Shown one piece after another: positions 56,822 through 64,000 of a stretch of 64,000 nucleotides of DNA. This DNA is from CAYVAP01 sp964343195. Lineage in GTDB: Bacteria; Bacteroidota; Bacteroidia; J057. The stretch is taken from contig CAYFIR010000004.1 of NCBI GenBank assembly GCA_964343195.1, forward strand, positions 62,001 through 126,000, written 5' to 3'. The position numbers were made by a program, and so were the translations under genes. Numbering within the stretch: the stretch's first letter is position 1; each line of letters starts with the position of its first letter. Under the pieces are notes generated by a model that worked only from the letters and a program-made list of their open reading frames with translations, was not told the origin of the DNA and searched no databases.

Positions 56822-59578
56822 ATGGTAACAGTGGGGAGGCCCTATCAAGAAGCTGGCTCTGCCTCTATGGGGGCGAGTTGGAAATGGGATCTGGAGAAAA
56901 AGCCAGCCTTTATCATCATCCTGGCAGGAATCATGGGGGCCCTGATCGGTTATGGCCTTGATGTGTGGACACCTACCATGGTGGTGTATCCAGAGCTATA
57001 TCTTAGCTGGGCAGGGTTATGCATATTCTCCGGCATCCTGATATGGTTCAGTGCCGGAGTGAGGGTATACCAAAAGCAGATTACCTCGAGCTTGCTTGTA
57101 TTGGGATATCTTTCCCTCATCCTGATTGGATTCATCAACAACCTGCCACTTCCGGCTGTGGCCCTTCTGGCTGCTGCACAACTGCTGATGGCCCTTTCAT
57201 TCAACCACTGGGTTGAATACTTTCTGTTTACCCTGATCTCGCTGGGGGTGTACCTCTTTTGTGTGCTGAACCTTTCCCAATTCCTGAACGGTTGGCCCCT
57301 TTTCATGGGACTCATGGCGAGTGCCACCTTTGCAGGAGGGTTGTTTACCTGGTGGAGAGTTGGGAAGCTGGATCCTGAAACACCCGCTGACCAGTTGATA
57401 TCGCACCTGATGGACCAGGATGAAGACGCCATGTTTCTTATGAGTTATGATGGTGAACGAGTTGTATTTCAGAATTATGCAGCTATCCAGTTCCTGGTAC
57501 AAATGGGATTGGCCCCAGATATCGAGGGAGCTGACCTGCTAGCCAAGCTCGACATCAGCAATGTGTACCTGCAGGAGCATATGCAGGATACTGCACCCAG
57601 TACCCCGGAAAAACAGTACCTGCAGACCCGTGATGCCCAGGGCAATGAGGTTAGACTTGAGTTGGTCCTTTCGAAGCTGCCACTGCCAGACGCCTCCTAT
57701 TATCGGCTAAAGATCATAGACATCACCCAGCGGGTGGAGCGGGAGTATAGCATTCGCAGAAGCCTGGGCATTCACCAGTCCTTGATGTTTGCCATGCCGG
57801 ATCTCATTATTTCAATGGACGGAGAGGATAACATCCTGACCCTCCATGCTCCGAAGCAGATTCGCAACCGGGTGAAACTCAACACATTTGAAGGACAACC
57901 CCTCAAACGACTGATACAGACGTTTCTAAAGCCAGATGACCAGGAAAGGGTCCTGGACCTGATTGACCGGGCCCGGAGAACAGGGCAGCTGCAGGAGCTG
58001 GATTTTCAGTTTGGTTTTGAAAGCGAGGAGCTGCATTTCGAACTGCGCCTCATGAAGATGCAGTCTGGAGATGAACTGTTGGGAATCCTGCGCGACATCA
58101 CCGTGACACGGCGTACCGCGATGGCACTTCAACGCTCTGAAGACAACTTTCAGGAAGTTTTCAACTCCAGCAAAGGAGGCATGATGATCCTCGACCAGGA
58201 AACATTCCGTCCAGTAGATGTCAACACCCGTGCGGCCCTCCTACTGGGATATGAATCCGAAAAGTTACTCAACAGCTCATTGCTGGATCTGATAGAAGTA
58301 GATGACTTCACCGCCTTCACCACCTACCTGGAGCAGGCCCTTGATCACGAACCTCAACATTTCGATACCCGCCTGATAGGTCAGGATGGACGGGCTATTG
58401 AAGTTGAGATGCACATCAAACACACCCGCCTCGACGGGATTGAGCGACTGATGGTGATATTTGAAGACATTGCGGATCAAATTCACAAGCGGAAGGCTTT
58501 AGCAGAAAGTGAGTTGAAATACCGGGCTCTCGTAGAAAACATGAACGAAGGGTTGATTCTCACGGACCCTGATGAACGAATCCTTTTTGTCAATCGGCGA
58601 ATGCAGGAGGTGTTGGGATTGTCAGAAGAGGAAATTCTGGGAAAAACCTCTTATGAACTCCTGGGGCAGGGACTCAATGAAGAATTGATTCAGGAAAAAT
58701 CCCTGTTACGCAGAGCCGGGGAGTCGGATGAATACGAGCTGAGATTTGTGAGAAGGGATGAGCGTGAAGTCTGGCTCCTGGTTTCAGGTGCTCCATATAT
58801 GGATCATCAGGGCCGTACGATAGGCTCCATCGCCATTATCACGGATATTTCTGACCGAAAAACCACCGAGAAAAAACTGACGGAGAAGAAAAACGAGCTC
58901 GATTCATTTATTTATAAGGCTTCTCATGATCTGCGGGGCCCACTCGCTTCCATCATTGGAGTGACCAATATTGCCAAAGGTGAGGTGAATGAAGAAAAAG
59001 CCAATCGATACCTCGACCTGATCGGTCGTAGTACCAAGAAGCTGGACATTATTCTCGGAGAATTGCTGGATGCCACACGCATCAACCACCAACCAGTTAA
59101 CCTGGAGCCAGTTAACGTCGCCGAACTGGTAGAAACCACCCTTCATGAATTGGAGCAACTAATTGAAGAGGGCTCAGTAGAGTTGCAGGCCGATGTACCC
59201 AAGGGATTGCAGTTTATGACCGATCCCTATCTGCTTCAATCCATGCTGCAAAACCTGGTGATCAATGGCATCACCTATGCCGATCCTGAGCAGGATAAGC
59301 CTTATGTGAAAGTGACCGTCAAGCCAAAATCTGGTGGCCGCATCGAACTAAAAGTCAAGGATAATGGCATTGGCATAGCCGACCGGATCAAGCCGAAAAT
59401 ATTCGAAATTTTCTACCGTGGACATAACCAGTCCAATGGCTCCGGACTGGGACTGTACATTGTCAAGACCGCCTGTGAAAAGCTGGGAGGCGAGGTCTCC
59501 TTCACATCCACAGAAGGCGAAGGCTCGACTTTTTCGATCAAGCTCCCGTTGCCTGTACACGCCATGGCGAGTAATTAA
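56822..59578 (+). CDS. Multi-PAS membrane histidine kinase
   Basis: A kinase of 918 residues. About six transmembrane helices occupy residues ~28-180, then up to four PAS domains follow (~195-300, ~315-425, ~440-555 and ~565-680; clearest in EVFNSSKGGMMILDQETF and YRALVENMNEGLILTDPDE). The HisKA box is YKASHDLRGPLASIIG (His702), followed by HATPase with NLVINGITYA, VKDNGIGIA and GSGLGLYIVKTA. No response regulator is adjacent. Alternative start Met16 is possible. The ligand of the N-terminal membrane sensor is unknown. Confidence 0.9.
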   Translation: MVTVGRPYQEAGSASMGASWKWDLEKKPAFIIILAGIMGALIGYGLDVWTPTMVVYPELYLSWAGLCIFSGILIWFSAGVRVYQKQITSSLLVLGYLSLILIGFINNLPLPAVALLAAAQLLMALSFNHWVEYFLFTLISLGVYLFCVLNLSQFLNGWPLFMGLMASATFAGGLFTWWRVGKLDPETPADQLISHLMDQDEDAMFLMSYDGERVVFQNYAAIQFLVQMGLAPDIEGADLLAKLDISNVYLQEHMQDTAPSTPEKQYLQTRDAQGNEVRLELVLSKLPLPDASYYRLKIIDITQRVEREYSIRRSLGIHQSLMFAMPDLIISMDGEDNILTLHAPKQIRNRVKLNTFEGQPLKRLIQTFLKPDDQERVLDLIDRARRTGQLQELDFQFGFESEELHFELRLMKMQSGDELLGILRDITVTRRTAMALQRSEDNFQEVFNSSKGGMMILDQETFRPVDVNTRAALLLGYESEKLLNSSLLDLIEVDDFTAFTTYLEQALDHEPQHFDTRLIGQDGRAIEVEMHIKHTRLDGIERLMVIFEDIADQIHKRKALAESELKYRALVENMNEGLILTDPDERILFVNRRMQEVLGLSEEEILGKTSYELLGQGLNEELIQEKSLLRRAGESDEYELRFVRRDEREVWLLVSGAPYMDHQGRTIGSIAIITDISDRKTTEKKLTEKKNELDSFIYKASHDLRGPLASIIGVTNIAKGEVNEEKANRYLDLIGRSTKKLDIILGELLDATRINHQPVNLEPVNVAELVETTLHELEQLIEEGSVELQADVPKGLQFMTDPYLLQSMLQNLVINGITYADPEQDKPYVKVTVKPKSGGRIELKVKDNGIGIADRIKPKIFEIFYRGHNQSNGSGLGLYIVKTACEKLGGEVSFTSTEGEGSTFSIKLPLPVHAMASN

Positions 59579-59672
59579 ACCTCTACCAATGGCTTAATTG
59601 GGCTTTTCTTGTTAGCTTGAAAGCATCTTCATTGTCTGCTCCCATGGCTAGAGCAGGTAAACGCGGGTGCAA

Positions 59673-60743
59673 ATGTCATTACTGGAACAACTCAGTTTTT
59701 CAGAGAATCAGAAAAGAGGAGTACTGATTCTTGGCCTGATCATCGTCCTGGCGATGGGAGGCTGGGCATTGTGGAATGTACTCCGGCCAGAAGTACAGAA
59801 TATTCCCTTTGGGCTGGAATCAGACGTCGATTCCCTGCGACAGATTGCTGAAACTCCAGAATTTTTCGTGGATGTGAATGGGGCTGACTCATCAGAATTT
59901 ACCCGTCTGCGAGGGATAGGGCCTGTTTTAGCCAGTCGCATCGTTCGATTCAGAGAAAAAGCAGGTGGATTTGATTCTATTCAGCAGGTTGCAGCGACTT
60001 ATGGACTATCAGGCGAAACATTCGATTACATTGTTCCATACCTGAGGCTGGATTCAGCCCTTTTGGTGGCCTATCGCCAGCAACTGCCTCATGAGTCGCC
60101 GGCAACACCAGCCAGAAAACTGGATTTAAATGAAGCGTCAGCCTCTGAACTGGAAAGGTTGCCTGGCATCGGCCCGGTGCTGAGCAAGCGAATTGTGAAA
60201 TATCGGAATAGCCTGGGGGGATTTCAGTCAGTTGATGACCTGAGCGAGGTTTATGGACTCCCACCCGAGACCCTGATTAAGATCCGTCCCTTGTTAACCC
60301 TTCAATCCGCTGTGGCTGAACAGGACGAAGGGCCTGATCTGATTTTCCCCATTGACCTGAATACCTCAGATGAGCAGGCCCTCGCCCGGATTCCGGGGCT
60401 AGGGGAGCGGGAGGCGCAGCGAATAGTCAAGTTCCGGGAACTCCTCGGATTTTACTATCAGACAGATCAACTCTCTCAGGTGTATGGCCTGGATTCAGAG
60501 CAGGTCACAAAGCTTTCCCCATACCTTAAGATTGGTGATTTGTCCATGTTTCCACGCTGGGATCTCAACGAGGCCGATTCCAGGCAATTGGGATATTTGG
60601 GACACATCAATGGGGCCACGGCAGATGCCATCATTCAATACCGCAACCAAATCGGTGAGTTCGAATCCTGGGACGAAGTAAAATTAATTCCAGGCCTTTC
60701 CCCGGAGGCATTTTCAGAGCTAAAAATATACTTCAAAATATAA
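59673..60743 (+). CDS. Membrane-anchored protein with four ComEA-like helix-hairpin-helix units
   Basis: A protein of 356 residues (ATG 59673; a GTG lies two codons upstream). One transmembrane helix at ~18-38 (LILGLIIVLAMGGWALWNVL) is followed by four consecutive ComEA-type HhH units starting FVDVNGADSSEFTRLRGIGP, KLDLNEASASELERLPGIGP, PIDLNTSDEQALARIPGLGE and RWDLNEADSRQLGYLGHING. ComEA has one such pair and binds incoming DNA in competence. Four units suggest a stronger or different DNA contact at the periplasmic face; the last two have degenerate hairpins. It is 10 bases before apt, so transcription may be shared. Confidence 0.85.
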   Translation: MSLLEQLSFSENQKRGVLILGLIIVLAMGGWALWNVLRPEVQNIPFGLESDVDSLRQIAETPEFFVDVNGADSSEFTRLRGIGPVLASRIVRFREKAGGFDSIQQVAATYGLSGETFDYIVPYLRLDSALLVAYRQQLPHESPATPARKLDLNEASASELERLPGIGPVLSKRIVKYRNSLGGFQSVDDLSEVYGLPPETLIKIRPLLTLQSAVAEQDEGPDLIFPIDLNTSDEQALARIPGLGEREAQRIVKFRELLGFYYQTDQLSQVYGLDSEQVTKLSPYLKIGDLSMFPRWDLNEADSRQLGYLGHINGATADAIIQYRNQIGEFESWDEVKLIPGLSPEAFSELKIYFKI

Positions 60744-60753
60744 CCCAACCCGC

Positions 60754-61293
60754 ATGGCAACCCTAAAGGAACAATTGGAATCCGCGGTCAGGTCAATTCC
60801 TGACTTTCCCATAAAGGGCATTAATTTCAAGGATATTTCCCCGATATTCCTGGATCCCAGCCTGCTAATGGCCTGCCCCAAAGCACTCGCAGAGCCATGG
60901 AAAAACGCTGACGTGACCAAGGTTGTGGGAATCGATAGCCGAGGATTCCTGTTTGGACCACAAATGGCGCAGGAACTAAAGGCAGGGTTTGTGATGGTGC
61001 GCAAGAAGGGCAAGTTGCCTCCGGAAACTATATCGGTGTCCTATTCCCTGGAATACGGGGAGGCAGAACTGGAATCAGTGGTGCATGCCATCAAACCTGG
61101 GGATAGGGTAGTGGTACACGATGACCTCCTCGCTACGGGTGGGACCGCCGCCGCTGCTGCTGCTTTGGTGGAAAAGCTCGGGGGGACGGTCGTAGGCTTT
61201 TCCTTTATCATTCACCTGACAGCTCTGCCTGGTTCGGAAAAACTGGGTAGTCACAAGGCTCCAATTCATGCCTTACTGGAATATAACGATTGA
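60754..61293 (+). CDS. apt: Adenine phosphoribosyltransferase
   Basis: A protein of 179 residues, the normal length. The PRPP-binding loop is VVVHDDLLATGGTAAAAAALV, preceded by the hood region FVMVRKKGKLPPETISVSY. It salvages adenine to AMP in the cytosol. The start ATG lies 10 bases after the HhH gene and a terminator follows. Confidence 0.95.
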   Translation: MATLKEQLESAVRSIPDFPIKGINFKDISPIFLDPSLLMACPKALAEPWKNADVTKVVGIDSRGFLFGPQMAQELKAGFVMVRKKGKLPPETISVSYSLEYGEAELESVVHAIKPGDRVVVHDDLLATGGTAAAAAALVEKLGGTVVGFSFIIHLTALPGSEKLGSHKAPIHALLEYND

Positions 61294-61342
61294 AGAAAAT
61301 TTTGAACCTATATCCTGAAAATCGTATATTTAGACAAAATAG

Positions 61343-61370
61343 TTCCTCGTGTAAGGCGAGGAATATTTTT
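61343..61370 (+). terminator. Intrinsic terminator after apt
   Basis: TTCCTCG (61343-61349) pairs with CGAGGAA (61357-61363) around a seven-base loop, followed by a T-rich run. Confidence 0.8.
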
Positions 61371-61384
61371 TGCCCCATTATACG

Positions 61385-61398
61385 AACGAATGTTCGTT
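61385..61398. promoter_or_regulatory. Candidate TetR-type operator before the acyl-CoA dehydrogenase gene
   Basis: AACGAATGTTCGTT is a perfect palindrome with six-base arms (AACGAA/TTCGTT); the alternative register ACGAACGAATGTTCGT (61382-61397) is also perfect. It lies 36 bases before the ATG. It shares CxAATGxTCGTTA with the paaE site (50674-50691), which suggests one regulator. Confidence 0.6.
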
Positions 61399-61434
61399 AA
61401 CTTATTAGACTAACCAATAACACCGATTGAATAT

Positions 61435-62607
61435 ATGGATGCTATCCTGGAGCAGGCTACCGCAGGACTTGACTTTCAGTATGACGAAAATCAGAAGATG
61501 ATTGCCGATATGGTTCGGCGATGGGGGGAGGATCGCTTGCGCCCTGTGGTGATGAAATATGATGAATCCCAGGAATTCCCAATTGAGCTGTTCAAGGAAT
61601 TGGGAGAAATGGGACTCATGGGCGTCGTAGTGCCAGAGCAGTATGGAGGTTCCGGATTCGGCTACTTTGAATACGTGACGGCAATCATAGAAGTCGCCAA
61701 AATATGTGGTGGAGTAGGACTTTCACTTGCTGCCCATAACTCCCTCTGCACCAACCATATACTCAAGTTTGGCAATGAAGAGCAAAAGCAGAAATACCTC
61801 CCCAAACTTGCGACAGCAGAGTGGATCGGTGCCTGGGGGTTGACCGAAGCCAATACTGGCTCTGATGCCGGAAACATGAGAACATTTGCCCAAAAAGATG
61901 GCGACTACTATGTGATCAATGGCTCCAAAAACTTCATCACCCATGGAAAATCAGGCGATGTTGCCGTCGTGATCGTCCGAACTGGTGAGCCCCGAGCCCG
62001 TAACAATGCGACTGCCTTTGTCATCGAAAAAGGAACCCCTGGATTTACCCACGGAAAGAAAGAGGATAAGCTGGGAATGCGAGCTTCAGAAACCACCGAA
62101 TTGATATTCGAGGATGTCCGCATCCACAAATCTCAAATGCTGGGAAAAGAAGGTGAAGGATTCAAACAGGCATTGGCTATCCTGGATGGAGGACGAATCA
62201 GCATTGCAGCATTGTCGCTGGGCATCGCCAAAGGCGCCTTCGAAGCGGCATTCAGGTATGCTCAGGAGCGCGAACAGTTTGATCAGGCCATTATCAACTT
62301 TCAGGCGATCCAGTTCAAGCTTGTCGATATGTTCACCAAAATCAACGCTGGAGAACTCATGACCTTCAAGGCCGCAGATATGATCAACCGGGGAGAAAAG
62401 GTCAACCAGCAGTCTGCCATGGCAAAATACTACACCAGCGAGGCCGCAGTCTGGTGTGCCAATGAAGCGGTGCAGATTTTCGGTGGCTACGGATACATCA
62501 AGGAATTTCCGGTAGAAAAATACTACCGCGACGCAAAGCTCTGCACCATTGGCGAAGGAACTTCTGAAATTCAAAAACTGGTCATCGCCAGGTCCGTACT
62601 AAAGTAG
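61435..62607 (+). CDS. Acyl-CoA dehydrogenase
   Basis: A flavoprotein of 390 residues. The active-site loop GEGTSEIQKLVIARSVL places the catalytic base at Glu374, as in short/medium-chain acyl-CoA dehydrogenases. FAD contacts include WGLTEANTGSDAGNMRT and FGGYGYIKEFPVEKYYRD. It performs alpha,beta-dehydrogenation of acyl-CoA and passes electrons to ETF. The palindromic site upstream links it by inference to the same regulon as the phenylacetate genes. Confidence 0.93.
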   Translation: MDAILEQATAGLDFQYDENQKMIADMVRRWGEDRLRPVVMKYDESQEFPIELFKELGEMGLMGVVVPEQYGGSGFGYFEYVTAIIEVAKICGGVGLSLAAHNSLCTNHILKFGNEEQKQKYLPKLATAEWIGAWGLTEANTGSDAGNMRTFAQKDGDYYVINGSKNFITHGKSGDVAVVIVRTGEPRARNNATAFVIEKGTPGFTHGKKEDKLGMRASETTELIFEDVRIHKSQMLGKEGEGFKQALAILDGGRISIAALSLGIAKGAFEAAFRYAQEREQFDQAIINFQAIQFKLVDMFTKINAGELMTFKAADMINRGEKVNQQSAMAKYYTSEAAVWCANEAVQIFGGYGYIKEFPVEKYYRDAKLCTIGEGTSEIQKLVIARSVLK

Positions 62608-62781
62608 TGGACATAGGTCCTTACTCAATACACCATTATCAACCCTCGGCCATCAGGAACACTCTTGGATGCCCGTTTTTTTGTTTATACCCAGCGTATA
62701 GTCATTGTGAGGGCTCGCTTTGGTCATCCTTTTTTAGGTTGTGAATCTACATTTTATAGATCAACCAAAGATCCAATCGAT

Positions 62782-63642
62782 ATGAAAAAGGCCATAACCC
62801 TCACCGCATTAAGCCTGGCCTGGCTGATAACCTGGGCTCAGGTTCCCAACTCCCATTTGTCAGATATGCTCACCACCCTTGACGGAAGGTGGGTGGACAC
62901 AGAGTACGCTTCCCAACTGGAGACTTTTCCCGAGGCAATCGCCCAGGAACCCAGCATGATGGTTGAGTTCCGGACTGGCTGGATCCGAGGTGAAACCGTC
63001 GGGGTTTGGGTATCCGAGTACTGTGTAGAAGGGGTTGCAGACCTGCTCTTCTTTGTTCTAAATGAAGATGGCACCCAACTTCACTGGGTCGGGACACAAC
63101 TTCTCGGTGAAGAAGTCGATATCCCCCAACTGGAGTCTTTGACCATTATGGTGGAAGATGATCAATCTCTCGAATTGTATGTAACCGAAATAGACGGCCG
63201 TTACGAAACCAGCTTTGCCCTCAAGCCAGATCCACTCGGAGAACCTATTGGGTATGAGTGGCAGTGCGAGGACCAACTGGAATTTCTTTCCTTCATGGTG
63301 GTAGGAGAATATGGGTTATTTGGAGCTGAAAAACAGCCCCTTAGCCTGATCGAGGCCTTTGGTTCTGAGGTCATCCTTGAGGATATACAGTTTATGCTTG
63401 ACCACCCCAATTTGATGAAGGGGTTGGAGGAAATCTGTCTCTCTGCTCCTTTTCCGGTGGTCGCCATAGGGAGTGCCAATCCCATGGGGGATCTGGCCAT
63501 ATACGCCATCGAACCGTATGAAGGAGGCTATCGACTTTGGCATACCGAGGAGATCACCATGCGTGGTGGAGATACCTATTTGCAGCGGGGCCGCTTTTTC
63601 CTGGAAATAGAGAAAGGAGACAAAGCAATTCCCCTCTTCTGA
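62782..63642 (+). CDS. Secreted protein of unknown function
   Basis: A protein of 286 residues from ATG 62782 with signal peptide MKKAITLTALSLAWLITWAQ; the open frame extends upstream to a TTG (62665) without signal character. The mature region has beta-rich segments including VEFRTGWIRGETVGVWVSEY and SLIEAFGSEVILEDIQFMLD. I do not recognise a family. It lies between the acyl-CoA dehydrogenase and the NRDE gene, in the same direction but with its own 174-base upstream gap. Confidence 0.6.
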   Translation: MKKAITLTALSLAWLITWAQVPNSHLSDMLTTLDGRWVDTEYASQLETFPEAIAQEPSMMVEFRTGWIRGETVGVWVSEYCVEGVADLLFFVLNEDGTQLHWVGTQLLGEEVDIPQLESLTIMVEDDQSLELYVTEIDGRYETSFALKPDPLGEPIGYEWQCEDQLEFLSFMVVGEYGLFGAEKQPLSLIEAFGSEVILEDIQFMLDHPNLMKGLEEICLSAPFPVVAIGSANPMGDLAIYAIEPYEGGYRLWHTEEITMRGGDTYLQRGRFFLEIEKGDKAIPLF

Positions 63643-63714
63643 GCCAGATTTGTTCCAAATCATTCTCGGATGATGGCTGATACCTGTTAACTTCGTTGGC
63701 CAAGAAATTCGACT

Positions 63715-64000
63715 ATGTGTTTGATTGGAGTTGCAGTAGAGTCACACCCTGATTTTCCGCTTATTGTCATCGCCAACCGGGATGAGTTTCACAACAGAGA
63801 AACGGCTCGGGCAAATTGGTGGCAGGATGACCCTGATATTTTGGGGGGCATAGACCTGAAGGCAGGGGGCACCTGGATGGCGGTTCATAGGGATGGGCGT
63901 TGGGGCTGTGTTACCAATTACCGAGACCTTCGTTTTCCAGAAAAACAGCATGCACCCAGTCGGGGAGAGTTGATCCCCGATTGGCTCCAGGGTGATATGC
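63715..64000 (+). CDS. NRDE-family (TANGO2-like) protein, N-terminal part
   Basis: A frame starts at ATG 63715 and runs open to the window edge (95 residues visible). It begins MCLIGVAVESHPDFPLIVIA and continues with NRDEFHNRETARANWW, GGIDLKAGGTWMAVHRDGR and CVTNYRDLR. The Cys at position 2 and the NRDE tetrapeptide are the family signature of TANGO2/NRDE proteins, Ntn-hydrolase-like proteins that have been linked to heme or lipid handling in eukaryotes. The bacterial role is unclear. Gene truncated by the window end. Confidence 0.88.
   Translation, partial: MCLIGVAVESHPDFPLIVIANRDEFHNRETARANWWQDDPDILGGIDLKAGGTWMAVHRDGRWGCVTNYRDLRFPEKQHAPSRGELIPDWLQGDM

Noticed and set aside
56779..63697. 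GTTAACTTCGTT found before both the PAS kinase (56779) and the NRDE gene (63686)
   Set aside because: A 12-base match in AT-rich upstream DNA may be chance; distances to the start codons differ.
1..64000. Search for tRNA, rRNA, tmRNA and riboswitch structures
   Set aside because: No T-loop GGTTCRA cluster with an acceptor stem, no rRNA sequence and no recognisable riboswitch core was seen by eye; covariance-model scanning would be needed for certainty.

Overview
The window looks like a chromosomal segment of a Bacteroidota bacterium, most likely a marine or sludge member of the Saprospiria (Lewinella-like). The phylum placement is well supported: several secreted proteins end in type IX secretion (Por) sorting domains, there is a TonB-dependent receptor with a carboxypeptidase-regulatory N-terminal domain, many lipoproteins, a chlamydial-type histone H1-like gene, and weak use of Shine-Dalgarno sequences. 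The family placement is inference. I saw no rRNA, tRNA, prophage, integrase or CRISPR array.

Layout. 1-13.7 kb: a cut-off gene, a GH31 glucosidase/transglucosidase, an RfaE1-type heptose kinase, secreted beta-propeller and redoxin proteins, a CotH-like protein, a methyltransferase and an M14 peptidase. 13.9-21.7 kb: a secreted PNGase F-like glycosidase, a membrane-anchored AlbA_2 protein, an acidic T9SS cargo protein, and a TonB-dependent receptor followed by a beta-propeller phytase lipoprotein (a likely phytate/phosphate uptake pair). 22.1-24.7 kb: an AraC regulator with a ring-cleaving dioxygenase and an esterase (MhqO/MhqD-like, quinone stress). 25.3-33.6 kb: ftsH, an LpxH-like hydrolase, prfA, an azurin lipoprotein and NHL-repeat proteins. 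33.8-36.4 kb: a TPR histidine kinase with a NarL-type regulator. 36.4-41.1 kb: a giant LRR-Roc-COR (ROCO) gene enclosed by two 254-bp direct repeats. 41.2-50.5 kb: a TetR regulator, a histone-like gene, an alpha-oxoamine synthase, a propeller-cupredoxin fusion, two PPK2 polyphosphate kinases, a Uma2 nuclease-like protein and a Dda-like helicase. 50.7-55.7 kb: the phenylacetyl-CoA epoxidase genes paaE-A-B-C-D plus a PaaI-like thioesterase. 55.8-64 kb: a degenerate TraB/GumN protein, a PAS histidine kinase, a four-HhH membrane protein, apt, an acyl-CoA dehydrogenase, a secreted protein and the start of an NRDE (TANGO2) gene.

The two most unusual regions are these. (1) The ROCO gene has 20 in-frame 66-bp LRR units that are almost identical in DNA except at the exposed beta-strand positions. 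It is flanked by 254-bp direct repeats whose first bases supply the stop codon of both the preceding response regulator and the ROCO gene itself. Its C-terminus resembles an effector-associated domain, so it may be a conflict or signalling cassette that is still rearranging. (2) The paa cluster has long intergenic gaps packed with several families of short repeats, including a 74-77 bp tandem array upstream of paaD. Similar palindromes of TetR-operator type precede paaE and the acyl-CoA dehydrogenase, which suggests one regulon.
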